A stretch of DNA of 64,000 nucleotides, from positions 1,229,501 to 1,293,500 of the forward strand of contig NZ_CP053187.1 in NCBI RefSeq assembly GCF_013046825.1. Reading direction: 5' to 3'. Source of the stretch: Turicibacter sanguinis (GTDB lineage Bacteria; Bacillota_I; Bacilli_A; MOL361; Turicibacteraceae). The notes below the pieces were generated by a model. That model searched no databases, was not told the origin of the DNA, and saw only the letters and a list, made by a program, of their open reading frames with translations. This document shows, one piece after another, positions 43,143 through 51,657 of the stretch. The first letter of the stretch is position 1, and every line of letters begins with the position of its first letter. A program made the translations under genes and the position numbers.

Positions 43143-45611
43143 ATGAGTAAAAAAGTAATTATTGTTGGTGGAGTCGCTGGGGGGGCCTCAACGGCGGCAC
43201 GTTTACGTCGGCTAGATGAAACAGTAGAAATCATTATGTTTGAAAAAGGGGAATATATTTCATTTGCAAATTGTGGATTACCTTATTATATTGGAGAAGT
43301 CATCGATGAACGTGAAAAATTAATTGTTCAAACAGTTGAACAAATGAGTACTAAATTTAAAATAGATATTCGTAATTTAAGTGAAGTTATTAAAATCGAC
43401 AAAGAAAATAAAGTTGTTACCGTTACAAATCATAAAACAGGTGAAAGTTACGAAGAAACTTACGATGTACTCGTTTTATCACCTGGGGCTCAGCCTATCA
43501 AACCAGGGATTTCTGGAATCAACGAATGCAATAATCTATTTACCTTAAGAAATATTCCAGATACAGATCAAATCAAATCATTTGTGGATAACCAAAAACC
43601 TAAACATGCTGTTGTCATTGGTGGAGGATTTATTGGTCTGGAGATGGCCGAAAATCTGCATGAAAGAGGGCTTGAAATTACATTGGTTGAAGCAAGTAGT
43701 CAAGTCATGGCTCCATTAGATATTGAAATGGTAAGTATAATTCATGAACACTTAGTAGATAAAGGTGTTAAATTAATTTTGAATGATGGAGTTAAATCCT
43801 TTGAAAATAACGGTAAAAAAGTTGTGTTAAATAGTGGGCAAGTTATTGAAACTGATTTAATTATCTTATCCATTGGGGTACATCCTGAAACAACGATTGC
43901 ACGTGAAGCGGGACTTGCTTTAAATGAACGTGGTGCGATTGTTGTTGATAAAAAAATGAAGACAAGTGATGAGTCTATTTACGCATTAGGTGATGCGGTT
44001 GAAATCATGGATTTTGTTAATAAACAACCCACGATAATTCCTCTTGCATGGCCAGCTAATCGTCAAGGTCGTATCGTTGCTGATAATATTTGTGGTAAAG
44101 AATCGGAATATAAAGGAACACTTGGTTCATCAGTTGCAAAAGTATTTGATTATACAGTTGCAGCAACAGGAAATAACGAAAAAACATTAAAACGATTAAA
44201 TCTTGAATACAAAGCACTTCACATTCACCCAGGCTCTCATGCAGGTTATTATCCTGGAGCCTTCCCAATCGCGTATAAACTCTTATTCAATCCAACAACA
44301 GGACAAATTTATGGTGCTCAAGGAGTTGGAATAGATGGTGTTGAAAAAAGAATCGATGTTATTGCCACAGCTATTAAAGGAAATCTAAACGTTATTGATT
44401 TACAAGATGTTGAAGTTTGCTATGCCCCACCATATAACTCAGCTAAAGATGCAGTGAACATGCTAGGGTATTATGCAGAAAATATCATGGATGGCTTAAT
44501 TGAAACCATTGATTGGAGTGAAGTAAATAGTTTAGATGAAACAACATCAGTTGTTTTAGATGTGCGTGAATCTTTTGAATTAATGACAGGTAAAATTAAA
44601 AATTCGATTCATATCCCACTAGGGCAATTAAGAAATCGTTTAAATGAACTTCCAACAGATAAAACTGTTTATGTTACCTGTCAGGTAGGACTACGTGGTT
44701 ATGTGGCTTGTCGCCTACTTAACCAATATGGATTCAAAGCTAAAAATATTGATGGTGGAGTTAAAACGTATCTAGCGATTGAAAAAGCACAGCAAGCAAT
44801 AAGTAAGCAGTGGATATCAATTATTAAAAATAAGGAGGTAACGCCAGTGGTATCACAAAATTTAGATGATATGCCTGTCAAAGTAAAATTGAATGCTTGT
44901 GGATTACAATGTCCGGGGCCAATTCGTCGAGTATTTGAAGAAATGAATCATATGACAGATGGTGAGATTCTAGAAGTTAAAGCAAGTGATCCTGGTTTTA
45001 CTAAAGACATTTCATCTTGGTGTGAGAAAACTGGAAATACATTATTAAATTCAGAATTTAATAAAAATGAAAAAAACTTTGTTGCTTATCTTCAAAAAGG
45101 AACTCAAGTTTCTCAAACAGCGAATACAAATACCCTCGATAAAAATGGAGCAACACTCGTTGTATTTAGTGGTGATTTAGATAAAGCAATTGCCTCATTT
45201 ATTATTGCAACAGGGGCTGCCTCAATGGGGAAAGAAGTTACGATGTTCTTCACGTTCTGGGGATTAAATATATTAAAATCTAAAAATAAACCAAAAGTAT
45301 CGAAAGATACAATGGAAAAAATGTTCGACTTTATGTTACCAGGGAATACAGATAAATTACGATTATCACAAATGAACATGATGGGAATGGGTCCTGCTAT
45401 GATTAAAAAAATCATGAAAAAACATAATGTTGATGATTTAGAAACATTAATTGAAAATGCCATTAATATGGGAGTAAAAGTTGTTGCCTGTTCTATGAGT
45501 ATGGAGTTAATGGGAATTAAACAAGAAGAATTTATAAAAGGTGTTGAAATTGGAGGAGTTGCTTCATACTTAGGTGCAGCTGAAGATTCAGGGTTGAACT
45601 TGTTTATCTAA
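43143..45611 (+). CDS. CoA-disulfide reductase-rhodanese-TusA-DsrE fusion
   Basis: An 822-aa four-domain sulfur-trafficking protein. Residues 1-450 are a FAD/NAD(P)H CoA-disulfide reductase (GGVAGGAS, catalytic Cys44 in FANCGLPYYIG, GGGFIGLEMAE for NAD). About 465-550 is a rhodanese with Cys513 (TCQVGLRG). About 578-645 is TusA with Cys590 (QCPGP). The rest is DsrE-like with Cys783 (ACSMSMELMG). The chain of Cys suggests persulfide relay: reduction of CoA/polysulfide, transfer to TusA and DsrE. Aggag before the ATG. Confidence 0.92.
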   Translation: MSKKVIIVGGVAGGASTAARLRRLDETVEIIMFEKGEYISFANCGLPYYIGEVIDEREKLIVQTVEQMSTKFKIDIRNLSEVIKIDKENKVVTVTNHKTGESYEETYDVLVLSPGAQPIKPGISGINECNNLFTLRNIPDTDQIKSFVDNQKPKHAVVIGGGFIGLEMAENLHERGLEITLVEASSQVMAPLDIEMVSIIHEHLVDKGVKLILNDGVKSFENNGKKVVLNSGQVIETDLIILSIGVHPETTIAREAGLALNERGAIVVDKKMKTSDESIYALGDAVEIMDFVNKQPTIIPLAWPANRQGRIVADNICGKESEYKGTLGSSVAKVFDYTVAATGNNEKTLKRLNLEYKALHIHPGSHAGYYPGAFPIAYKLLFNPTTGQIYGAQGVGIDGVEKRIDVIATAIKGNLNVIDLQDVEVCYAPPYNSAKDAVNMLGYYAENIMDGLIETIDWSEVNSLDETTSVVLDVRESFELMTGKIKNSIHIPLGQLRNRLNELPTDKTVYVTCQVGLRGYVACRLLNQYGFKAKNIDGGVKTYLAIEKAQQAISKQWISIIKNKEVTPVVSQNLDDMPVKVKLNACGLQCPGPIRRVFEEMNHMTDGEILEVKASDPGFTKDISSWCEKTGNTLLNSEFNKNEKNFVAYLQKGTQVSQTANTNTLDKNGATLVVFSGDLDKAIASFIIATGAASMGKEVTMFFTFWGLNILKSKNKPKVSKDTMEKMFDFMLPGNTDKLRLSQMNMMGMGPAMIKKIMKKHNVDDLETLIENAINMGVKVVACSMSMELMGIKQEEFIKGVEIGGVASYLGAAEDSGLNLFI

Positions 45612-45810
45612 TGAAGTGAAGGGGTTTATATTTTTCTAAGATTTTTGTTTAAGAAGATAAAGTTCAACACAAGCGAGCAATTTAACGAGTAAGACAATTT
45701 ATGTTGAAAGAGAGGGAGAATAGATAAGAGATGGTGAAGCAACTGTTTCAAGCATAGATCAGTAGAATAAAAGGGTAAGTAAATTATTATATTTCTTTAA
45801 GCATTAAAAA

Positions 45811-45854
45811 AACATAAAAGCGAGTTCATTTGATAGCAAACTCGCTTTTATGTT
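45811..45854 (-). terminator. Terminator of the nitroreductase gene
   Basis: AACATAAAAGCGAGTT pairs with AACTCGCTTTTATGTT across a 12-base loop; a T run follows on the minus strand. Confidence 0.88.
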
Positions 45855-46493
45855 CTAATCGATGAAAGTTACAACTTCTTCTAATGGCTTACGTTTTGGA
45901 GCAGGAGGAGTGTTATCCTCAGGTACTCCAAAAGCGATTAAGCTCATTAATTGATAACCATCTTTTTTAAATCCGATTAAATCTTCAATTTCTTTTTTTG
46001 CATGAGTTGGGCCTGTCATATAACAAGTTCCATATCCCATTGCTGTTGCGGCTAGTAAAAAATTTTCAACAGCAGCACCGATTCCTTGTATAGCTGATTG
46101 AGGTGCGATAATTTCGGCTAATCGTTCTTCACTCGCACCATTTGCCTTTAAAATATCGTACTCAATCATATCATATTCGTTTCCATAAACAATAATAACG
46201 ACTGGAGCGTGTTTGAATAGGGTGTAGTATTTTAGTAGGCGCATATATTTTTCACCCTGTTCTTTTGTTGGTGCCAAGTTTGCAATTTGAGTATGACTTT
46301 CTGTTACGATGTCACTCATTTGATTAATAATATCTCGATTTTGGAGCACAACAAAATGCCAATTTTGTTGATGTTTAGGCGATGGTGCCTGTGTTGCAGC
46401 ATCAAGTAATGTTAAGATATCTTCCTTAGGAATCTGGATATCTTTAAATTTACGGATACTTTTTCTATTATAAATAAACTCTAAATTTTTCAA
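45855..46493 (-). CDS. Nitroreductase family protein
   Basis: A 212-aa FMN nitroreductase-fold protein. RKSIRKFKDIQIPKEDI, APSPKHQQNWHFVVL and the GAAVENFLLAATAMGYGTCYM helix are the FMN-binding signatures. The C-terminal FGVPEDNTPPAPKRKPLEEVV is typical of NAD(P)H-dependent nitroreductases. Substrate unknown. Third nitroreductase-fold gene in the window. Confidence 0.88.
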   Translation of the reverse strand: MKNLEFIYNRKSIRKFKDIQIPKEDILTLLDAATQAPSPKHQQNWHFVVLQNRDIINQMSDIVTESHTQIANLAPTKEQGEKYMRLLKYYTLFKHAPVVIIVYGNEYDMIEYDILKANGASEERLAEIIAPQSAIQGIGAAVENFLLAATAMGYGTCYMTGPTHAKKEIEDLIGFKKDGYQLMSLIAFGVPEDNTPPAPKRKPLEEVVTFID

Positions 46494-46603
46494 CGAAATA
46501 CCCCCTTTTTAACTATTATTAAAACAGATGTTAATTCAAGATGCAATGCAATCCTCGGATTATAACCCATAATCTGATTATTTTCTACTGCATTCTAGAT
46601 ATA

Positions 46604-46651
46604 AAAAGAAGACTCAAATTCATTTTATAAAAAATGAGCTTGAGTCTTTTT
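46604..46651 (-). terminator. Terminator of the AraC gene
   Basis: AAAAGACTCAA / TTGAGTCTT arms (minus strand) with an inner CATTTT/AAAATG helix. Confidence 0.8.
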
Positions 46652-46652
46652 G

Positions 46653-47483
46653 TTAAGCAATAAAATTTGAACTACGGTATTCGCGTGGGCAAGTTCCAAT
46701 GACTTTTTTAAAGATTTTGGAGAAGACTAAAGCATCGGTATATCCAACAGAATGGGAAATCTCTTGAATCGTTAAGTTAGTTTTCCTTAGTAGGTTACAT
46801 GCTTTATGAATTCTGAAATGAATTAGATAGTTTTTAGGTGAATCAGCCATTAATTCATTGAATAATTTAGTTAAGTATTTTCGATTAATTCCCACATAAT
46901 TTGAAATTTCTTCAACTGTAATATGGCGTGCGTAATTCGTTTCAATAAATTCAATTGCTTGACGAATATAATCTGATTGTTTACTCATTGTTTGAATTTT
47001 AGTTTGATGTGAATGACTATACTCAGCTAATGTCGCAAGTAGTGCATAAAATCCACTTAATGCTTGTAGGTCCATGCTGTGTTTGAATTGCCCTGCTGTC
47101 AATATTAGTTCAAAGCAACGTTCAATTGCTTCATGTCGATCACATTTTGAGATTGGTGAACAGGGTGACAAGTTAAGGCGTCCCAAGTAAGAATCAACAT
47201 GTAGTCCATTAAAAGATACAAAATAATATCCCCATGGATTACTTGGATTCGGTCGATAGGAAACAAGTGAGTGTGGTGGCACTAAAAAACAAGTACCTTC
47301 TTTAATTTCATACTCTTGCCCATCAATAATTAAATAACCTTTCCCCTCGTAAACATAATAAAGGCTATAATAATCACGAACTCCAGGCCCCCATGAAGAA
47401 TTCTTTTCACACTCACCGGTTCCACAGTGATATAGCATAAAATCTAATTTAGTGTAATCTGATTTTGGTTTGAAACAAATCAT
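46653..47483 (-). CDS. AraC-family transcriptional regulator
   Basis: A 276-aa AraC/XylS regulator: an N-terminal cupin sensor domain (YYSLYYVYEGKGYLIIDGQEYEIKEGTCFLVPPHS) and a C-terminal double HTH (ITVEEISNYVGINRKYLTKLF, IQEISHSVGYTDALVFSKIFKKVIGTCPREYR). It is divergent from an aldo/keto reductase gene whose promoter region has three 39-bp-spaced repeats, so it probably activates that gene in response to a small sugar-like ligand. Confidence 0.92.
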   Translation of the reverse strand: MICFKPKSDYTKLDFMLYHCGTGECEKNSSWGPGVRDYYSLYYVYEGKGYLIIDGQEYEIKEGTCFLVPPHSLVSYRPNPSNPWGYYFVSFNGLHVDSYLGRLNLSPCSPISKCDRHEAIERCFELILTAGQFKHSMDLQALSGFYALLATLAEYSHSHQTKIQTMSKQSDYIRQAIEFIETNYARHITVEEISNYVGINRKYLTKLFNELMADSPKNYLIHFRIHKACNLLRKTNLTIQEISHSVGYTDALVFSKIFKKVIGTCPREYRSSNFIA

Positions 47484-47550
47484 GATAGCGCTAACCCCTC
47501 TATTATGTAGACATTATATCATATTTTTGAGTATTTAGATAATACTATTT

Positions 47551-47638
47551 GTAAGTGCTTTTATATATAATTAAAAATAACTGGAAAATGCAAGTGCTTT
47601 TTTGTATAATAAAAAATAATTAGAAAATGTAAGTGTTT
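47551..47638 (+). promoter_or_regulatory. Three AAGTGCTTTT-type direct repeats, 39-bp period
   Basis: GTAAGTGCTTTT (47551), GCAAGTGCTTTT (47590) and GTAAGTGTTTTT (47629) recur exactly 39 bp apart, each with nearby TATAAT-like A/T runs and a GAAAAT just upstream of copies 2 and 3. They lie between the AraC-type gene and the aldo/keto reductase gene. Multiple regulator boxes, probably for the AraC-type protein, are the simplest explanation. Confidence 0.5.
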
Positions 47639-47675
47639 TTATTAAGGGGTATAAAACTTCAAAAAGGAGGACGTT

Positions 47676-48668
47676 ATGTATAGGGCAGATGATTCGCGTT
47701 ATGGGAAAATGTCATACCACCGATGTGGTAATAGCGGATTAAAATTACCGGCTATTTCACTTGGTCTATGGCACAATTTTGGGGATACGACATCTTATGA
47801 AAACAGTCGTGAGATGATTACAACGGCATTTGATCATGGTATTAATCACTTTGATTTAGCCAATAATTATGGACCTCCTGTAGGTGCTGCGGAAATGACT
47901 TTTGGTCGTGTTTTAAAGGACGATTTAAAACATTATCGTGATGAGATATTAATTTCAACAAAAGCAGGATATAAAAATTGGGAAGGTCCGTATGGGGATT
48001 TTGGTTCTAAAAAACATTTACTGGCCAGTCTTGATCGAAGTTTAAAACGAATGGATTTAGATTATGTGGACATTTTTTATCATCATCGACCAGATAAGGA
48101 AACTCCAATTGAAGAAACAATGAGCGCACTCGCTCAGATGGTTAAACAGGGAAAAGCTTTATACATTGGATTATCTAAGTATAATGTGGAGGAAACCAAG
48201 GAAGCCTTAGCAATTTTAAAAGATTTAAAAACACCTTGCTTAATTCATCAAACAAATTATTCTATGTTAAATCGTACAAATGAAGAGGGATTATTTGATT
48301 TACTTGAAAGAGAAAAGATTGGAGCCATTACGTTTTCCGCAATGGCAGGCGGTAAGTTAACCAATCGATACTTAAATGGAATACCAGAAGATTCTCGTGC
48401 TGGAAAGGATGAAATGAAAGCATCAGATATTACGCCTGAATTAATAGCAAAAGTAAAACTATTAAATAAGATAGCACAGAGTAGAGGACAATCTTTGGCC
48501 CAAATGGCAGTCTCGTGGGTTTTGAAAAATCAAACAGTGACTTCTGTTATTGTAGGAGCAAGTCGTACGAGCCAGATTATTGATACAAAAGAAGCCGTTC
48601 ATCAGACAGAGTTTAGTGCAGAAGAGTTAAAAATGATAGACGCTATTCTTTTAGGAAAAATGATCTAA
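47676..48668 (+). CDS. Aldo/keto reductase (YghZ/Gpr-like)
   Basis: A 330-aa TIM-barrel reductase. GLWHNFGDTTSYENSREM, NHFDLANNYGPPVGAAE and STKAGYKNW are the YghZ/glyceraldehyde-3-phosphate reductase block, and the His of YHHRPDKE completes the tetrad. NADP-binding VIVGASRTSQI is at the C-terminus. YghZ-type enzymes reduce methylglyoxal or L-glyceraldehyde-3-P. Aaggagg lies 6 bases before ATG 47676. Divergent from and probably controlled by the AraC-type regulator. Confidence 0.9.
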   Translation: MYRADDSRYGKMSYHRCGNSGLKLPAISLGLWHNFGDTTSYENSREMITTAFDHGINHFDLANNYGPPVGAAEMTFGRVLKDDLKHYRDEILISTKAGYKNWEGPYGDFGSKKHLLASLDRSLKRMDLDYVDIFYHHRPDKETPIEETMSALAQMVKQGKALYIGLSKYNVEETKEALAILKDLKTPCLIHQTNYSMLNRTNEEGLFDLLEREKIGAITFSAMAGGKLTNRYLNGIPEDSRAGKDEMKASDITPELIAKVKLLNKIAQSRGQSLAQMAVSWVLKNQTVTSVIVGASRTSQIIDTKEAVHQTEFSAEELKMIDAILLGKMI

Positions 48669-48825
48669 TTAATCATAAGAAATGTCTGATGCATCTAATA
48701 AATGAAGAGCGATATAATCATCTAAATGTAATTGAATGATTATTAAGTTGTAAAACTGAATATATTTGATGATTTAGACAAATAATGAAGTATTAAAAAT
48801 AATAGAAGTTATATGGGTGGTAAAA

Positions 48826-49275
48826 ATGAATATTAGACAAGCAACAGAGGCAGATGTATTAGAAGTTGCAAGATTGGCTTTAATGTTATGGCCTGAGCAT
48901 TCTATGCATGCCATCGCATTAGAAATTTATGAAACAATTAATAGTAAGCAGGGGGCCTTTTTCTTAGCCTATGATGAAGAAGTAAAAGAGGCCGTTGGCT
49001 TTTCTCAAGTTTCTTTAAGAAATGATTATGTTGAAGGAACAAAAAATACCCCAGTTGGTTATCTTGAAGGATTATTTGTCTTAGAAGGATACCGTCTAAG
49101 AGGAATTGGCCAAGAATTATTAAGGCAATGTGAAGATTGGGCAAGAGCACATGAATGTGAAGAATTTGCAAGTGATTGTGAGTTAAGCAATGTAGAAAGT
49201 TTAAACTTCCATAGTCGCGTAGGATTTAAAGAAGCAAATCGAATTATTTGTTTTACAAAGTCATTAGTTGAATAA
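48826..49275 (+). CDS. GNAT acetyltransferase, aminoglycoside 6'-N-acetyltransferase-like
   Basis: A 149-aa acetyltransferase. IRQATEADVLEVARLALMLWPEHS, YLEGLFVLEGYRLRGIGQELLRQCEDWARAHECEEFASD and NVESLNFHSRVGFKEANRIICFTK closely follow the AAC(6')-I pattern, in which LEG/LFV and FH...GF are diagnostic. Whether it acetylates aminoglycosides is not shown by sequence. ATG 48826; an in-frame GTG 9 bases earlier is less likely. Confidence 0.85.
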   Translation: MNIRQATEADVLEVARLALMLWPEHSMHAIALEIYETINSKQGAFFLAYDEEVKEAVGFSQVSLRNDYVEGTKNTPVGYLEGLFVLEGYRLRGIGQELLRQCEDWARAHECEEFASDCELSNVESLNFHSRVGFKEANRIICFTKSLVE

Positions 49276-49279
49276 CTAT

Positions 49280-49320
49280 AAAAAGAGGAAGTCCTTTATT
49301 AAAATGGGCTTCCTCTTTTT
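49280..49320. terminator. Bidirectional terminator
   Basis: AAAAAGAGGAAG / CTTCCTCTTTTT stem; it overlaps the 3' end of the 37-aa minus-strand gene. Confidence 0.9.
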
Positions 49321-49412
49321 ACGTCATCAAAATAGTTAGTAAATAATAAAACAAACACAATAAATAAAATAATGCATATAGCGGCTGTTTTTGCATTAAA
49401 CTGATTCATCAT
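49299..49412 (-). CDS. Small membrane protein (37 aa)
   Basis: Minus-strand ORF with ATG ATG start behind aaggaag. One hydrophobic helix (AAICIILFIVFVLLFTNYF) is followed by a short charged tail, DDVKRGSPF. The stop codon is inside the loop of the shared terminator. No family recognised; size and composition suit a regulatory small membrane protein. Confidence 0.5.
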   Translation of the reverse strand: MMNQFNAKTAAICIILFIVFVLLFTNYFDDVKRGSPF

Positions 49413-49599
49413 CTCACTTCCTTCTAAGCGATAAAGTGAATTTGAGTCTCATTAAATTATATGTCAAAAATGAAGAGGAAATGACATTCTATGAACTTAA
49501 TGATGGAGTAGATGAAAAAAATTAGATGTAATTAATAGATTTTAAATTTTTATTGAGACATAATATACTATAAATTTATCTACTGTACCATTATTAAAT

Positions 49600-49625
49600 T
49601 TAACTGATTCTTAACCTTCATTAAC
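49600..49625 (+). promoter_or_regulatory. Triple TTAAC repeats upstream of the cluster B regulators
   Basis: TTAAC occurs at 49600, 49611 and 49621 (11 and 10 bp apart), followed by a TATAAT-like sequence, 35-60 bases before the response-regulator start. Same half-site as in the adaptor promoters, so autoregulation is likely. Confidence 0.55.
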
Positions 49626-49659
49626 GTATAATTAAAATAAAAATTAAGAAGGTGATATG

Positions 49660-50346
49660 ATGAAGATTTTATTAATAGAAGATGAAGAAGATTTAATTGA
49701 AGCATTGGCTCACGGATTAAAGAAGAATGGGTATGTTGTAGATATGGCAACAGATGGACGTGATGGGCTCGAACTTTCATATATAAATGATTATGATTTG
49801 ATTATACTAGACTTGAATTTACCCTCAATGGATGGACTGGATATTTTAACCGAGATTCGAAAACGGGATCAAGAATGTAAAATCTTGACTTTATCAGCAC
49901 GTTCTGATTATTCGCAGCGCATTGAAGGTCTTGATAAAGGAGCAAATGATTATTTAGTTAAACCGTTTGATTTTGGAGAATTATTAGCACGTACACGGGC
50001 CTTATTACGACGAACATTTATTCAACAAAATACACAACTAAAGCACGGTGATTTAATAATCGATACAGCAAAAAGATGTGTGATGTATCATCAACAACCT
50101 GTTGAGTTATCACCAAAGGAGTTTGCCATTCTTGAATATTTAATGCTTCATAAAGGTCGAGCGGTTAGTGCGGAGGAAATTATGGAGCATGTCTGGCATA
50201 GCGATAATGATATGTTTTCGAATGCAGTCAAGGTACACATTAGCACGTTGCGTAAAAAATTAAGTGTTTATAGTAAAGAAGACATCATTTTAAATATTAG
50301 GGGTGCCGGTTATATTATTCATGAAAGAGGTGATTCAGATGTTTAA
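49660..50346 (+). CDS. Cluster B OmpR-family response regulator
   Basis: A 228-aa regulator: acidic EDEED at 7-11, phospho-acceptor Asp51 (LDLNLPSMDG), Lys in LVKPFDFGELLAR, and winged-helix output (ELSPKEFAILEYLM ... VHISTLRKKL ... GAGYI). ATG 49660 is preferred over ATG 49657 by spacing from aaggtg. Its gene overlaps the kinase gene by 8 bases. Paralogue of the cluster A regulator. Confidence 0.92.
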   Translation: MKILLIEDEEDLIEALAHGLKKNGYVVDMATDGRDGLELSYINDYDLIILDLNLPSMDGLDILTEIRKRDQECKILTLSARSDYSQRIEGLDKGANDYLVKPFDFGELLARTRALLRRTFIQQNTQLKHGDLIIDTAKRCVMYHQQPVELSPKEFAILEYLMLHKGRAVSAEEIMEHVWHSDNDMFSNAVKVHISTLRKKLSVYSKEDIILNIRGAGYIIHERGDSDV

Positions 50347-51526
50347 AAATATATCACTTCGAATCCAAATGACGATTTTAACAACATTGATTTTAGTTAT
50401 TGTATCCGTTATTTTAACAGTGACATCTGTTTATAATGTAAATCAAACTCTAGTTGCCCCTATGTATTCAGCTCTAACAACAGCCCCAAGCTTTATTGAA
50501 TCTGGACAGTATTTGGATTCAACGAACCCATACATGTATGAGATAGATCAATCTATTGAATTTATGATGCCTGTAGAATCAATAGTGAGTCTGTCTTATG
50601 CGGAGGAAGTAATTGCCGCTGGAACAAGTAGTTTTAGGTTATCGGCATTTGGTTCTATGATTTTAATTATTATTGTGGCAGCAGGATTTATTTATTATGT
50701 TCTTGGAAAATTTCTAAATCCTGTAAAACAGTTAAGTGATGAAATAGAATTAATAAATGAAAAACGTCTTTCTCAACGATTAATCGGATTTAATACATCG
50801 GGGGAGTTACAAGAGTTATCGCATTCTTTTAATATGATGTTAGATCGATTAGATCGTGCTTTTGAATCACAAAAGCGATTTTCATCGGATGCTGCACATG
50901 AATTAAAGACACCGCTAACGGTCCTTAAAACAAAACTAGATGTATTAGAAATGGATGCCAATGTGGAAATAGACGATTATCAAAACTTCGTAGAGGTGGC
51001 GAAAAAGCAAACAGAACGAATGATTAATTTAGTTGATCATTTGTTTATTTTATCCGCTCAACAAGATTATGAATTAAGTGATGAGGTTTATTTAGACTAT
51101 GTATTTATTGATATTTTAGAAGATTTAAAGACTGCTATTGAATCTAAAAATTTAACAGTAGAGTATGAACCATGTGATATCACGATGACCTCTAATCAGA
51201 TTATGTTAACGCATGCTTTTTCTAATTTAATTCAAAATGCGATTAAGTATAATCATGATAAAGGGTCGATTGCTATTAGAACAAGTGTAGAAGAACAATC
51301 TTTGATAGTTGAGGTCATAGATACTGGAATTGGAATTCCAAAGGAACAGTCAGAACATATTTTTAATGCTTTTTATTGTGTTGATCCGTCACGTTCGCGT
51401 AAATTTGGTGGCGCAGGTCTTGGGCTTGCTATTACAAAAGATGTGATTGAGCGTCACCAAGGAACGATTGAATATTTACCGAATCCAGATGGAGGAAGTA
51501 TTTTTAAAGTTATATTACCGATTTAA
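50339..51526 (+). CDS. Cluster B sensor histidine kinase
   Basis: A 395-aa kinase: helices at about 12-32 and 98-120 with a 65-residue outer loop, HAMP-like region (FLNPVKQLSDEIELINEKRLSQRL), phospho-acceptor His187 in DAAHELKTPL, N box (NLIQNAIKYN), G1 (DTGIGIP) and G2 (GGAGLGLAI). ATG 50339 follows agaggtg and overlaps the regulator. Paralogue of the kinase at 14208 with a different sensor loop. Confidence 0.92.
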   Translation: MFKNISLRIQMTILTTLILVIVSVILTVTSVYNVNQTLVAPMYSALTTAPSFIESGQYLDSTNPYMYEIDQSIEFMMPVESIVSLSYAEEVIAAGTSSFRLSAFGSMILIIIVAAGFIYYVLGKFLNPVKQLSDEIELINEKRLSQRLIGFNTSGELQELSHSFNMMLDRLDRAFESQKRFSSDAAHELKTPLTVLKTKLDVLEMDANVEIDDYQNFVEVAKKQTERMINLVDHLFILSAQQDYELSDEVYLDYVFIDILEDLKTAIESKNLTVEYEPCDITMTSNQIMLTHAFSNLIQNAIKYNHDKGSIAIRTSVEEQSLIVEVIDTGIGIPKEQSEHIFNAFYCVDPSRSRKFGGAGLGLAITKDVIERHQGTIEYLPNPDGGSIFKVILPI

Positions 51527-51569
51527 AAATCTCTATTTCAATATAGAGATTTTTTTGGTTTAAATAGCT

Positions 51570-51612
51570 CTTAACCAAATCTTAACCAAGTATTTGTTAA
51601 GATAGGTGTGTA
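51570..51612 (+). promoter_or_regulatory. Promoter of the cluster B exporter genes with CTTAACC boxes
   Basis: CTTAACCAAAT repeats at 51570 and 51581 (11-bp period) followed at 51593 by TTTGTTAAGATAGGTGTGTA. Same spacing and sequence as the promoter at 9295. The boxes replace a -35 element, as expected for an activator of the OmpR type. Confidence 0.65.
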
Positions 51613-51657
51613 AAAGCGAGAGAGAATTTAAGATGGAAATATAAGAGGAGAGGAATT

